A stretch of DNA of 64,000 nucleotides, from NCBI GenBank assembly GCA_900175165.2, contig FWWN02000673.1, positions 49,401 to 113,400 of the forward strand. Direction: 5' to 3'. Below are positions 1 to 11,755 of the stretch, one piece after another. Origin of the DNA: Rhizomucor pusillus. Its lineage: Eukaryota; Mucoromycota; Mucoromycetes; Mucorales; Lichtheimiaceae. Below the pieces are notes generated by a model that was not told the origin of the DNA, did not search any database, and worked only from the letters and a program-made list of their open reading frames with translations. The translations under genes were made by a program, and so were the position numbers. Every line of letters starts with the position of its first letter. The stretch's first letter is position 1.

Positions 1-1
1 T

Positions 2-325
2 GGTCTGACACACTCTTTATCACCATCCTCATCACCCTGGCAACATCAATCTATGTTTGCTGATGACGATCATTATTACCACCAACAACAGCAGCAGCAG
101 CAACTGACTGCTAGAGGAGCTATCAATATTCCAAAAGGCGCAAAATCAGGGGTATCTGCGATCGGTTTAGAGGAAGAATCATACAGGCGGAAGAAGCTGC
201 TAGACGGTACAGATCCATTCTCTCCATTTGATGATGAGGGTCCATTCTACATGGAGGAGGCCAATGGCACGGATGCTGATAGTCAGCATGAGCAACAACA
301 ACCACAACAACAACAACCACAACAA

Positions 326-359
<34 letters not shown>

Positions 360-415
360 GCCATACAACTCCCTTTGAGTTCCCATCTCTCATCAGTATC
401 CAAAAATCATCTTAA
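2..415 (+). CDS. C-terminal end of a polyglutamine-rich protein (5' end outside window)
   Basis: The frame is open from the first bases of the window through the stop at 413-415, so this is the last exon of a gene that starts to the left; the ATG at 53 is probably internal. It holds one short glutamine run near residue 25 and a longer Gln/Pro tract (about 30 residues) close to the C-terminus, separated by an acidic, Asp/Glu-rich part with a DPFSPFDDEGPF motif. CAA and CAG codons alternate in the tract, as in coding polyQ rather than a pure triplet expansion. No family is recognised. PolyQ and acidic tracts occur in fungal transcription factors and signalling proteins, but that is inference only. 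The last residues after the tract are hydrophobic and serine-rich. Confidence 0.55.
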
Positions 416-869
416 AAAGACACATGTATATCTCTTCTTTCCTCTCTCTATCTCGATCGCGCTGCCCCACACGCTCTCCCTCCTTATCAAAAAGTTTTCT
501 TTCTTCTTTCTTTCTTTCCCTTCCTTGTTAATGTACTCTCTCACACACCCATCTCGCTCTCTAGTATCGTTTAAAACAAAAAATGACGAAAAACCCCTCC
601 ATATCTCCTTATCATCCTCTTTACAGCTCTTCAACTATCTATCCAGCTTCGTGTATTTTCCGTGCACTTTTTTCCCAAAGATAAAAAAAAGTAGATCTAT
701 TGGCTTGTATGGACAAGTCCGGTTGCTGATGGTGATGGACGGAACAAGAAAGGTGGAGATACAGGATGCAGAAGAACTCTATATTAATATGTGATGAATC
801 TCTATGATGCTGTAGTTGTTGCAGTAGCTTTGTCGTTGTCGTCGTAGTGTTGTTGTTGTTGTGTTGTAA
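416..869. other. Convergent intergenic region, no gene seen
   Basis: About 450 bp lie between two converging genes (the polyQ gene to the left, DGK1 to the right). The sequence is pyrimidine-rich on the + strand near 420-540, and near 820-870 it carries short TTG/GTC triplet runs. It most likely holds the two 3' untranslated regions. No coding pattern was convincing. Confidence 0.5.
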
Positions 870-1763
870 TTATAGGGCAGCAGTATCGCTGCCAAGACCC
901 AAGAAAACCAAAAACATCCAGAGGAATACAGAACTGAGGACAGGGATGACAAAATTATCGTCGATACCGGCAGAATCTCCCAATGCTTCGGAAACACCGG
1001 CTACCAGACCACCATACAATGCAAGAAGCGGTAGCGACGCAGCACTCTGGGCGGGATCATATGATATACCTTGAAGGTGTGCGTAGAACCAAAACGTGAC
1101 AACGGCGCCTATCACGATGGCACCCAGGGTGCCCGCGAGTGACTTTTTGCCAAACTTGGGCGTGTACCGGCCCCACAGTCTGCCGCATATGCTTGCAGTC
1201 GGGTCTGCCCACGATAGATACACGATGGATAGCGAGGCAATGTCCTTTGGAAATAGATAAAGTGCAAATATACAACCTGAAAATATATATGTCAATTTTG
1301 AAGCTAGCATGAATATGCCCATGGAGTCTTGCCAGCCAAATAGAAAGCTACACCGTTGATGCGAGACGATACTTCTGTTTTACGCATCAATGGGCCTAGG
1401 ACGTTGCAGTACAAGACATTGAAGCTCGGTACAGAGAAACGCAGCGCTTCGCCTGTCAATACCAGGCACAAGAATGCAGTGAGTGCAGGGTATATATCTA
1501 CAGTCTCGAATCCTTCCTTGTACAGGTATAGCACGAGAAAACCTATTATTATTTATAATATGTATATACATATACATATTGTGTTAGTTTGTTTTGTTGG
1601 GACAGGAACGTCGTCGTCTTCGTCGTCGTTGCCGTGGTGCTTTACCGATCGAATAATGGAATGCTTTCCGGGGAATCTCCCAGCTCCCTTCTGGCTGAAT
1701 GTGGGCGAACTGTTGGGCCAGACCCTCGCTAATCTTCTCGATAGGTTTAATTTCTTTTGCCAT
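870..1763 (-). CDS. DGK1: CTP-dependent diacylglycerol kinase (Dgk1-like), 3 exons
   Basis: Exons on the minus strand are 1763-1646, 1542-1333 and 1276-870, giving a 244-residue protein with phases that close exactly. The family phosphorylates diacylglycerol with CTP to make phosphatidate in the ER/nuclear membrane and opposes lipin in controlling membrane growth. Seen here: the CTP-transferase signature IPRKAFHYSIG (residues 30-40), a conserved SWADPTAS segment, and at least five hydrophobic helices. The length is close to that of yeast Dgk1. The second intron (1332-1277) has a GCAAG donor instead of GT; using GC restores INGVAFYLAG joined to CIFALYLFPKD, which matches the family, while no GT alternative keeps frame. 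Dolichol kinase belongs to the same superfamily but is much longer. Start chosen at 1763 because it directly precedes the conserved part. Confidence 0.85.
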
Positions 1764-2727
1764 GCGGTTTAGAAAACAAAAGGGAGGAGAGAATGAGCCA
1801 AGTGGCAGACCCCGCCGATGCTGTGGTTGCTGCTGTGTCAGCGGCTAAACTGTTCTGCCTTGCAATAAAATGCACGTGATTTCATTGAAGTTGCAATATT
1901 CAAGGGCAGCAGTCGTTGATACATTTTGCCACGAAGTCTGGTCATAGCAAATGCAGGTTGTACAGAAAATTGCCTAGTTGGTTTGAATTACTGACGCCAT
2001 GAAACTTCTTTTTGAGGTTCTGCAGGAGCCCATTCTGCATATTTATAAACGTAAGGTCTCCATGATAGAATGAATGGAAGGGACTCTGCTCCGGATGTTC
2101 CTTGATCAATATTTTTGAAAGAACAAGAGATAGAGAGCTTCAAATGCTCAAACGCTTCACACAGCCTTTTCTGCATTTGAATATTTTTGCCTTTCTTTGA
2201 GAATTGAATCTCTGTAAATGACTTCAATATCGCAATCTCCTTGACATTCTTGTGGAGACAATGATATCGTAAGACACAGTTTTTCTCTCGATCATTGTTT
2301 ACGAACCCAAGGAATGTACATGAGTCGTCTGGATCGGTAGCCAGACCTGCCTAGTCCTTAGACTATATAGATCAGCAGTAATATTTAGGCGATAGGAACT
2401 TTGAAGCTACTACACAAACTGGCATCGATCGTGATGTGAACCGAACAGAACTGTGTCCCCTTTTCTTCTTGCATACTGAGTTTGCACCGTCCCTGATCAA
2501 TTCATGAAAGCCTAGTTTCTGTTTATTCATGATGTATGAGTCATCCCAAAATGATCCCTCGGTTATGCAAGTGATGGCACGGCTGTTGGTTCCTCCGATG
2601 CAAGTGCGCGGAGAAACCACCGTCCAGAACGGATCCCGTATGACCTCTTATTACCCCCCAGAACGATCAGACGCCTCCAAGTTGCCTCTTGCTCCCATCT
2701 TGTCTGCTTTTTTTTTTTCAAGAGCAA
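1764..2727. other. Intergenic region between divergent DGK1 and P450 genes
   Basis: About 960 bp lie between two divergently transcribed genes and must hold both promoters. Small ORFs on both strands (for example around 1990-2230 and 2370-2620) are not supported by any recognisable motif or splice pattern. A long T tract ending in CAAG directly precedes the P450 start at 2728 and could be a splice acceptor of a leader intron. Confidence 0.45.
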
Positions 2728-4808
2728 ATGAAGACGATGTCTGCAGCCTCGCTGATACCCTATGTGAACAAACTGTTTCAGGTGTGGCGCACTGGCAAGT
2801 ATAGCAAATTGATCGTTGCGCAAGCTCTTGTGCTTGCTGCAACCGGTTTGTACCTATACAAGACTTTGGTACCGCCTGCGAAGCTCCGGCAATATCCGTC
2901 CGTCAACTATTTCAAGCTTGCGTACTATTTTGTGACAAAAAAGGACCCATCCCAACGCGCCTCTGAACTCATCATACCTTTGTTACGCAAGAATAATGCA
3001 AAGGCATACGTGGTAAAATATATACCTCCTTACACTACGCTTTAACAGGATGCTAAAAACCATTCTTTGAAGGCCAAGTTTCCAGGTCAATGGAACATCA
3101 TCATTGTTGATCCAGTTGCTGCAAAGGCTCTCCTGATGAAAACAGGCAAGTTCTAGGAGTAACGAAAAAGTAAACAGAATGTGATTTTTTAATCTTGGAA
3201 TAGAGTACTTTCCCAAGACATTTTCACTCTTCAAAATTCTTGGCGATTCACATCCATTTGTAAAGTTCTTTGGACGAGAAAACGTGGTCTTCTCCAACGG
3301 CGATGTTTGGAAAAGCCAGCGTAAAGTGATGAACCCTGCTTTCCGACGTGCTGTTCCTGTCCAGCTCTTTGGCAAACTTATGCAAAAAGTCTTTGGGAGA
3401 GTTGATGCTCAGCAAGGAAAGCCAGTGGTCCTGATTGACCTTTTTGAGCGCATGACATTGGACGCCTTGTCCCTAGGTCTTTTTGGTAAGCAGCAGCTGC
3501 TTAGCTATTATTGGTTCCAAGCTATGCACGATGCAGGTTCTCATGTACTACACGCATGTACTTAGCTGTCGATTTCCAAGCCCTGAGCGATGAAGAGTCT
3601 GAATGGATGCGAACGTATACATCCATCCGTCTTAGTTTCCGCGACACGACCGCGTTTGTTCTGCCTCGTCTGGAATCGTTTCTAAGGCATATTTTACCTT
3701 CTCGAAAGCAGGTATCTCGGGATGTCGATCATCTAAACGCAAAGCTTATGGACATGGCTTGCAAACGACGCGAAGAAATCCGTGCCAGAAGACTACAGAG
3801 CGGTGATGCAACAGACAAGAAAACAGACGCTGAAAAGGATTTGCTTACCATGATTATGGAGGGCGAAATGGATGGAGTTGGTGGGCTATCAACAGCTGAG
3901 CAATTGAGAGTAAGCATCATGTCTTTTACTATATTGCTTTTGTTGTCCGCCAGTACTCAATCAAACAATCATCAAAATTACAATCTAGTCGAACCTTGCT
4001 ATTTTCTTCTTGGCAGGTAAGAATCAAAACAGATGCATATGATGCGGCGGTTATGTTTTTCATAATAACAACAGTACTTTAGGTCACGATACTACTGCAA
4101 ATGCATTGTGCTTTGCTCTGTACAATCTTGCTGTACACCCTCACATACAGGAAAAGGCGCGGCAGGAAGCATTGCGAGTACTAGGAGATGAGCCAATCGA
4201 TATCTGTCCCACTGCAGAACAATGCAAACAGCTCAAATACATTGATATGTTCATCAAAGAGGTACCATATACTACTTTAGAGACCATCGCATTTTCTACT
4301 TTGCAGACTGTTAACCTTTCAATGCAGAATCTTCGTCTCTACGGTCCTGTTGGCCAGATCGGCGTTCGCGAAGCAACCCAGGATATGTTACTTGGAGATG
4401 TTTTCGTTCCCAAGGGAGCTACTGTTACCATTGATTTAAACGCTATTCACCGTCACCCTGATTTCTGGCAAGATCCAGATCAATTTGATCCAGAAAGATT
4501 TGCAGACGATGGAGAAAGCAAGTCGCACGAAGGGCTTGCATGGATACCGTTCAGCAATGGCGGTCGTCAGTGTATTGGTATGAACTTTAGCCTGGCGGAA
4601 CAGCGCGTCGCACTGTCCATGATTTGTAAGTGTAATTGTACTTGGAAAATCAAAATGATGTAACAGTAATCCAGAACTACATAATATAGTACGAAAATAC
4701 AATATCACACTGCCGGCCAACTCGATCCATCGCAGCGGACTGCAGATTGGCAGTGCCACTTCCTCAGCTCCTTATACTCTTACAGTCTCCTTTGAAAACA
4801 GATACTAA
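2728..4808 (+). CDS. Cytochrome P450 monooxygenase, 8 exons
   Basis: Exons 2728-3012, 3049-3145, 3204-3485, 3566-3909, 3989-4016, 4083-4261, 4328-4625 and 4690-4808 give 543 residues, typical for a microsomal P450. Features in order: an N-terminal membrane anchor (about residues 25-45); the I-helix AGHDTT oxygen-binding motif, whose first part is encoded by a 28-nt exon (3989-4016); the K-helix ExxR (ENLR, then LYGP) across the 4261/4328 junction; the PERF motif; and the haem loop FSNGGRQCIG, with the cysteine as thiolate ligand. It acts in the ER with NADPH-P450 reductase on an unknown, probably hydrophobic substrate. The layout recalls the CYP3/CYP4-like families expanded in Mucorales, but the family number cannot be assigned by eye. 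Intron 2 (3146-3203) has a GCAAGT donor. There is a polyadenylation-like AATAAA at 4872-4877. Confidence 0.9.
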
Positions 4809-5111
4809 GAATGTACATCTCAACCCTGAGATTTATAACCTGTGCACTCCCCTCTCTCACATACCTTGAATAATAAAGATACTATGCAACGTCGTATACC
4901 TTATTCTTTTTTTTTCAATTGCATGCCAGCTGGATAGTCTCTTGGGAATCGGCATATCCGCAATGCTACTGATTTAGCAATTATGTAGGCATAGGCATTA
5001 TTAGACAAGGGATAGGTTTAATTCTACGTTACACACTCGATCAAGACATCTGAAAAAAAATATATGTATGCTAGCTAAAAGTAAAAAGAAAAAAAATTAA
5101 GATTAGATGCA
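4809..5111. other. Convergent 3' region of P450 and Vac7-like genes
   Basis: About 300 bp of AT-rich sequence lie between converging genes. A polyadenylation-type AATAAA is at 4872-4877, 64 nt after the P450 stop. The right end is A-rich on the + strand (5055-5098), which is T-rich for the minus-strand gene. No ORF of note. Confidence 0.5.
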
Positions 5112-6815
5112 TTAGGAGGAGAGTGGGCAAGCAAACCCTCCCGTTGCGGGTGTAGCAATGACGGTAGGTTTGTAACCGAACCATTCCAAGCCCCAGATAT
5201 AGATAGTGATCCAGAAATGAACCTGCAGTGCCTCGCGCTCTGGCTGTTGAGTGATCGTGCGATTGGTCTTGCTGTCATGAATTGTAACAGGAGGCTGCGA
5301 GGTGCACGCGCTTTTCAAATTTGAAAACGTGGTATCGCTAGAATCACGAGCTTGATAGTCGATCACGACAGGTAATTGGATGGGAGAGATGGCCCCAGGT
5401 GGTAGGACAAGACCGGATGCATCCGTCTGGTCGTTGTTGTGTAGACCTTTACCGATTGTCAGACCTGTAAGTGCATCCTTTGCTAAAACTTCGACGCGGA
5501 CGAGACGGGTCGGCACTGGGTTCTCTCTGTTGTCAACTGTCACGTTAACTAACCACTGGCTCTCGAAAGCAACGTTGCCAACCATAACTCCTTGGCGTGT
5601 CTCAGTGATGTGAGCTGGAGAGACGAGCGAGGCGCCTTCGATTCGCATAAGCGGTGTCCGTGGCCATAAGACGTAGGCAGCGACAACGATGCCGATGAAT
5701 ACTAGGAAAATAAGGAACACCCAGCCAGGATGCCCGCATCGTCTTGGATCTTGCTTCTGACGCAGATGCCGCTTTTGCTCTTCAAGCATCGCCTTGTTTC
5801 CAGGCCGACGGCCGCAGCTAACGAAACAGCAACCGATCCAAACACCTTTTGCCCTTTCAGAATCATCTACATTGGCCGCTGATTCCTCTGCAGACAGGTT
5901 GCGCCAGCGATGGTTTGCATCATGCTGCTTTTTGTATTTATCATTCATTGTCTCGTCATCCCCTTGCTGCGTCGTCGATGAGCCGCAGTCTTCGTCTTCG
6001 TAGCTGTAGTTGTAGTAATCATTCAAGGAAAAAGCATCAGATTTTTTGCCATTTTCGTCTACGCTTCTTATCGTCGCCTTTTCTGTTGCTGACATGGGCT
6101 GCACCAGCGTTTCCTGGCTTCCAAAAGGTCGTCGTTCATTAGAGCTGGGTGGCACGGGTAACGTCAAGTCGAGATGGAAATTCGAGTCCAAGGCGCCTGT
6201 GGATCGACTGTTTCCGAGCTCCAATGGATGCACATGCTCGACAGATGATTTGGTATTTCTTGTTTCGTTTTGATGATCCGTAGTAGAGTCCAGTCGATTT
6301 TCACTGCTGCTGCTTACCGACGATGAGCGAGACTTCATGAAAGCGTCTGCGATAGTCAGGCGCCCAGGATCCGGTGCTCGCGCTGTCGCCTGCGGAGACG
6401 ACAACGTTGCTGCCGTCGACATTGATGATTTGCTGCGAGTCTCAAAGTCTTCATCGAGCAAGTCCACGCTGCTCGCACCTTTGGATGACATGAATCGCTC
6501 GGCGATTGAAAGCTGAGGTGTATCTCCAGCCATGGTCTGTCTTGCCGGTGCTGAAGGACGTCGAAAGTTATCAGAAGAGGAAAGAGGAGGTTGGAGAGAA
6601 CCCGATGCAAGGGAGTGCGCTCTCTTTTGCTGTTGCCGTATCCGTAGATTTTTTACACTACTATTGCTTTGCGAGGTAGCGCCCAAGTTGCGTTCAGATT
6701 GCCTGCGGACAGAGGAACGTCGTCGACTAGTACTAGTTGCATCACGCTCGCTGCGTCCGCTTACTGATCCGCTGCCAGAGGAACGACGACGAATGTGTTC
6801 ACGGGAGGAAACCAT
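5112..6815 (-). CDS. Single-pass membrane protein with lumenal LEA_2-like domain (Vac7/TMEM106B-like)
   Basis: An intronless 567-residue ORF. Residues 1 to about 355 are hydrophilic, rich in Ser/Arg and predicted disordered, with repeated short basic-serine patches. A Cys-containing stretch (GCCFVSCGRR) precedes a single strong transmembrane helix at about residues 360-382, starting after HPGWVFLIF and ending in LWPRTPLM. The roughly 180-residue C-terminal part has the alternating beta-rich pattern of a LEA_2-type domain: RIEGASLVSP, then a conserved NVTVDNREN, then a PPG turn and a final WxxTIYIWGLEWFGYKPT region. Fungal proteins with this layout include vacuolar Vac7 (activator of PI(3,5)P2 synthesis) and Tag1; human TMEM106B is the distant relative. 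Assignment to Vac7 in particular is inference from topology and the LWPRTP/IEGA motif. Start at 6815 is the only sensible in-frame ATG. Confidence 0.6.
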   Translation of the reverse strand: MVSSREHIRRRSSGSGSVSGRSERDATSTSRRRSSVRRQSERNLGATSQSNSSVKNLRIRQQQKRAHSLASGSLQPPLSSSDNFRRPSAPARQTMAGDTPQLSIAERFMSSKGASSVDLLDEDFETRSKSSMSTAATLSSPQATARAPDPGRLTIADAFMKSRSSSVSSSSENRLDSTTDHQNETRNTKSSVEHVHPLELGNSRSTGALDSNFHLDLTLPVPPSSNERRPFGSQETLVQPMSATEKATIRSVDENGKKSDAFSLNDYYNYSYEDEDCGSSTTQQGDDETMNDKYKKQHDANHRWRNLSAEESAANVDDSERAKGVWIGCCFVSCGRRPGNKAMLEEQKRHLRQKQDPRRCGHPGWVFLIFLVFIGIVVAAYVLWPRTPLMRIEGASLVSPAHITETRQGVMVGNVAFESQWLVNVTVDNRENPVPTRLVRVEVLAKDALTGLTIGKGLHNNDQTDASGLVLPPGAISPIQLPVVIDYQARDSSDTTFSNLKSACTSQPPVTIHDSKTNRTITQQPEREALQVHFWITIYIWGLEWFGYKPTVIATPATGGFACPLSS

Positions 6816-7801
6816 ATTTCATTACTATTATACAAACACACACGCCGCTGTAAAAATTGATTATGCAACGGTGAAAGAGCGAGAATAATGAATGGTATGT
6901 AGAAAACGAGGAAAAACAAAAGAGTGTAAATGCTTGTAGCTCTGGAAAATGAGATAGTGTAAGTGAGGTCAGCTCTGTAATTAGCAACATAGGAATAAGG
7001 AGAATCCGTGTGTTTGTTCACTCTTTTCGCGGGAGTCTTCACGCTTTTTTGCTTCCCCTTTTAGTGCTCATCTTTCCCCTGGGGTCGGTTGTCATTCTTT
7101 TCGTCTCTCGAAAATAGGTGGACCCGCCAGAAATAATGCTACGCAACTCAGATCAAAAGGGGTGGAGGAAAGGGGATGCTCCATCATCAGATCTTGCCAA
7201 CGATAAGCATACCGTCAAAAAGATGGCTGAACAAACATCATCTATAAAAAAGACAAAAAGATGGGTATTTGCCTACTCCTTGTCAGGTTTTCGCCGGCTG
7301 TTGGCAGGGCTTTGTTCGTTGCATATAAATGAAGATCGTTTGACGGCCAATAAAATCATATTCCCCTTCCATCCCGTATGCATGCCATATATATCTCGAG
7401 TTTGTGCACAACATTTAATAATATATGTACCCTTTTAAGTACGACTTGACCTATCAGAGGTTCTAGCCACTGAAAGCAAGATGGTTGCTGTCATGGATTC
7501 TGAGCACCCGCTAAATTATCTCCTGTGCAACGTATGGACAATTCATTCTTCTCATCGAATATTGCTTAGCAACATAGGCCGTTACAATCAATTGCATCAA
7601 GTAAATGACGATATATTCAACATGCTAAGTTCTCGCTCACAACATTTTAATGCTATCATTTACACATGGTGATAAGGTTCAGCTCAGAGTGCGTGTGTGG
7701 GGTAGCGAGAGTGTCACCAGCTGGGTAGAAAATGGGCAATGCAATGCCAATTTCTCATTTTGACTCACGTTGACTCCACTCTTCTTTTCACATTTCAACT
7801 C
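6816..7801. other. Divergent intergenic region, about 1 kb
   Basis: This lies between the divergent Vac7-like (-) and DUF1308 (+) genes. Small ORFs at 7118-7438 and 7481-7672 have no recognisable motif and no matching splice partners. The last 60 bases are in frame with the DUF1308 ORF back to 7739 but read as hydrophobic leader-like sequence and are more likely 5' untranslated. Confidence 0.45.
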
Positions 7802-9286
7802 ATGTCGCGAGTCAGCGATGAGGACGAGAATCCCGCTGAAATGCTGGACTTAACGCGCAAACTCTACGATCGCTGCAACAGCATTCTACAGGATTGCGAG
7901 ACTCGGGCTAAAGAGCAGCCTATAGAAGGTCTTCACCGATATACGTATTCCTTGAAAGCCGAGCTTTCCTTTCTCGGCAAAGTAAGGAAGGAGTAAAGAC
8001 TATTACAAAGATTGTGATCTAATTCTCGCCTAAAGTAGCTACTAGAAGACCCATCAAAAATCAAAAGAAAGTACGTGGAAAGCTCCAATTTGAGCTACCT
8101 CGAATCTGTGCATGAAGCAATGGCTGAGACACGGCATATCAAGGAAGTCATGTTCCAAGCAGCATTGCCTCCAGAGGATAGCGATGTATGGGTGCCAAGA
8201 GCAAAGCTGATTCGCGAAAGAAGCCTCAAGGTGGATATCGTTGGCGAGGAAGGTCTGGTCTGGATCAAGGTGATTGCACGAAATGCAAAGGCACTGCGCC
8301 ACGATATGGCGGGCTTGGAAGAAGACGAAGGCGATTTCTCCGAGAGCAGCGACGACGACGATGACGACGAAGAGGAAGAAGGGCACGCGGCAGGCATGCT
8401 TAGCAACGATTTCAATGAATTACCGATATTTAAAAAAGCAAGAAATTATCTGCAAAGTGCAGAGGCACATCAGATTCATTTCAAGAAACCAGTTGTCGTG
8501 TTTGCATTCACGAGAATCCAAGCCGATCAGGATGTTTTTGTCCAGCGTATCATGGATCGTCTGTCAGAACTCGGTGTCCTTGTATATACACAGTCAGATA
8601 ATCAGTCATTACACGATGCCTACTCTGTAGCTTTGCAAGGTATCAACATATCCAACTTGACAACGCCAACGTTGAATATGGATGTGAGCTCAGCACTAGC
8701 TGTTCTTTCAGAAATGACCCATCATCCTTGCGCACCCGACGCTGTAGACGGCGAAGCATTGCAGATACAGGCCGAGCGCGAGCAAGTATCACCTGTATTG
8801 CCCGAGCTGAAAAGGATACTTCCAGGCAAAGAATTATGTATAGTGCAGAGTGCATACGACCGCCTGGTCAGCATCGTAAACATCGTGGGTGGACCACGCG
8901 AGCAAGCACGATTTCGATATTTATTCCGTGACAAGCTTCAAGAAGATGTTGAGTACGACTCGTCTCTTTGGAACGGACTACCGCCAATGCGAGTCCGAGT
9001 TATGCCAGATGCAATGTCTGAACGGTTCCGTAAACTACTCGAACCGCCACCGAGAAAAGCCAAACTTAACAATGGACGGAAAATTCGATCGCGTTTTTCA
9101 GAGTTCCACGCGATCATATTTGGCAGCGGCGACTACTACAAAATGACAACGGTGACTGCAATCCAGTGGATGCAAAACGCCCTGATGGATGCTGGAATGA
9201 CTGAAAATTCTATCATTTGCCATGAACCACGGTCGCTCGCGGAACAAAAGATGCATCGATATCGTGATAGTGACGATTCTTTGTGA
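7802..9286 (+). CDS. DUF1308 / C7orf25 (UPF0415) family protein, 2 exons
   Basis: Exons 7802-7981 and 8039-9286 encode 475 residues. The N-terminal part carries the family pattern IEGLHRYTYSLKAELSFLGK followed by SSNLSYLESV across the splice junction; the next block reads VDIVGEEGLVWIKVIARNAKAL, which is the hallmark of human C7orf25-like proteins. Between these and the C-terminal DUF1308 part is an acidic tract (8336-8390, Asp/Glu run) followed by AEDxL-like ARNYLQSAEAHQIHF. The C-terminus ends with a conserved CHEPRSLAEQK stretch. The biochemical role is unknown; the family is conserved from fungi to animals. An in-frame ATG exists at 7739 but would add a hydrophobic leader not typical of the family, so 7802 is preferred. 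Confidence 0.75.
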
Positions 9287-11755
9287 CATCGGCGCTTAGT
9301 TCATCAATTTTTTCAAGACTGTATCCCTAACCTCCTAGATATGTAGTATACACAAAGTTCTTTGTTTTTCTCAAATATCATCTATCCATATTGAGCATCG
9401 CCAGAACCCGTGGCTGTCTCAATTGGCAGTTTTGTGTGAAAATAGCAAGAAAGTATACAAAGAAAATATTATTTTGATTAGAGCGTACTGACGATGCATG
9501 ATTTCGGTATTGCCATCTCTTGTTTGTCACAACGCATCTGATAACTATGCACCAGCGCTGGGCGTCGAAACAAAGACGCTGTGCAACATTTAGACTTGAA
9601 AAGAAGAATTGGCGTAGAGTCGTTTGCTAGATATGCAAATAAACCTAAGATCGTCTTTATTTGAAGACGGTCAGTGGATCCATACCATGAGAATATTGTT
9701 GAATGCTATTAGTTCCAGTCATCTGTTAATTAGCAAAGAATCTGTTGCTATAGCTTGCCATACCAGACAAGTACCCATGTACATTTTCTGATTCACATGC
9801 AACATCAAAGAATGTAAAGTTAATAACCGGCATGTTCTTGTACTATTTAGTCTTTGCTGCTGCAGCAAAACTTTCGGCTTTTCCGAAGCCAGGGCTGACG
9901 GCATATTTCAAAAATTCAACCCACCACCCCCCAAGCATGCTCCTCCTTGCTTTTTCAGTCTGCATACTGCAAGGGACTGCGCACATATCAATGGTAGGGT
10001 CCATAGCTACATGTGCCATCCCTGCGTATGATATACCTTAAACAAATTTGACTATACTACCATTTGCACTGCTTCTCAACCTTTTTTACAAGAGTTGAAA
10101 GCATACCATTCCCATCATCTAACGATCTATCCAGTTTGCAAAAGAATGCCCGCCCTTTTCTGCCCTTCCTTTGGGAGACTTGCAAGTTTATCTGGTTTAA
10201 GCTACTGGATCTTGAAAGGGAATTTCGGTTGGATAACCTTAGCAGGTGATCCCATTTATTATCAGCGTTCCTGTTAACTTTCAAGCCTCGCTAAATTATC
10301 GAGGATCCACTCAGTTAGCGGTAGACCGTTTGAAGACCATCGGGCAGGGAAAACCCCGCGAAGAATGGAGCAGGGAAAAGCCTGGCAGGATGTATGTACA
10401 TTCTTTCTTCTTTGGTGTCGTTGCCAGGATATCAGTGTCTACCGGGGAAGTTGATGAGTATTGTCAACTAGCGGCCTTCCATAGTCTCCGTAAACTTATA
10501 CACCGTGTCTGGTCGCCCTTTGTCGCTTGGATCCTCGAACGGTATGTAAGAAGCCATTCGTAGCTTTGGCCCCCCATTTTGAATGCAACTCGGCGTAATC
10601 CTCGATTCAACAGTTACCTGTTCGATCCACCAGTACAGTCTGGTGTACGCTCGGACCACGCGCCAGTTACCTTTCAGTGGCACCGATGATATATGCCAGG
10701 CAAATTTGTAATACTAGCAGCAGCAAGCTTATCTGATGATTACCTGGACTAGGAAATCTTATCACCAAGTATGAGGTTCAATTAATTCGATGCCTGCATA
10801 TAAGTAAAGATAGCATCTTGTAGAAAAAGGATTTGCGGATACGCAATGCTTCTAGGCTGCAATCAGTTATAACCTTTGGCTAGATACACTTCGTGAGAGA
10901 AGCAGCACATCGCAGCGCGTCCATTGCACCGCCACGGCGCTCTGTGCTTAGCTTTTTAACAAAGCATCTGATTTAGTGTCCTTGGGATTTTTTTCTTGCC
11001 CTTCTACTGGAGATAGTGTCTTTGTGACCAGCACTTTAAAATTTCTTTACAAAGCTGTACATAGCCCAAAGGGATTTCTCATCAGCATCATGCGTGCACA
11101 TCTCTCAAGAGCTAAGAAAATCCCAAAAATGTCCGCGACTCCACTGTGCAACTGTACACTTTCGGTACGCCCAATGACATCAACAATGTCGCACACATGG
11201 ATGTTGAGCTACACGAGAAAATGTCAACAAGCCTGATGTGAATGGCGAAAGAAAACGAATTGAAAAGACGCGCAATCCCCTGCACTCTCTGTTTGCGTGT
11301 TTAATCATAGTAGTAAGATTTGCCTTCTTCTGAGCACCATACAAGAGTAAGAAAAACGAGAACAAAATAGAAAAGTATATATATCCATCGTCAACAACAG
11401 GTATCGTGGATGCTATAAAGTTCAGTATGTATAAGTCCTTCACTATCGTCATATAGCAAGGCGGAGCGAAAGAAAGAAAGTGAGCAAGGAAAAGAAAAGA
11501 TAAAAAAGGGACGAGGAATATGTGCATAAGTGTGGAGTTGGAGTTGGGGGGGATAGTGTCGTATGTTACACGTTTCGACAAGCAAAAGAAGAGGATTCAG
11601 GAGGCGTGCAAAAGAGGAAAAAAAGGTGACGGTCGCTATGTATATATAAGATTGGCGTGTTGTGTGTGTCTGTGTGTCTGTGCGAGTTTGTTTGCTGTGT
11701 GTATATATATACTTTGACGTTGAGAGGATACTGGACAATATAGACATTGTTCGTT
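9287..11755. other. Gene-poor region, about 2.5 kb
   Basis: No gene is supported. The best coding-like signal is a minus-strand ORF at 10683-10468 (71 codons, starting MPLKGNWRVV, with a QNGGPKLRMASYIPFEDP segment). Its amino-acid composition looks protein-like but it has no start context, partner exon or known motif; it may be a fragment of a decayed mobile element. A + strand ORF at 10246-10563 overlaps it and is probably its shadow. The rest is AT-rich with GT/TG simple repeats near 11650-11710. Confidence 0.4.

Noticed and set aside
123..794. Repetitive Val/Ala, Leu and Asn/Ser ORFs around the first polyQ tract
   Set aside because: They are other-frame readings of the CAA/CAG repeat and of the 3' flank; the Gln frame is the one open from the window edge.
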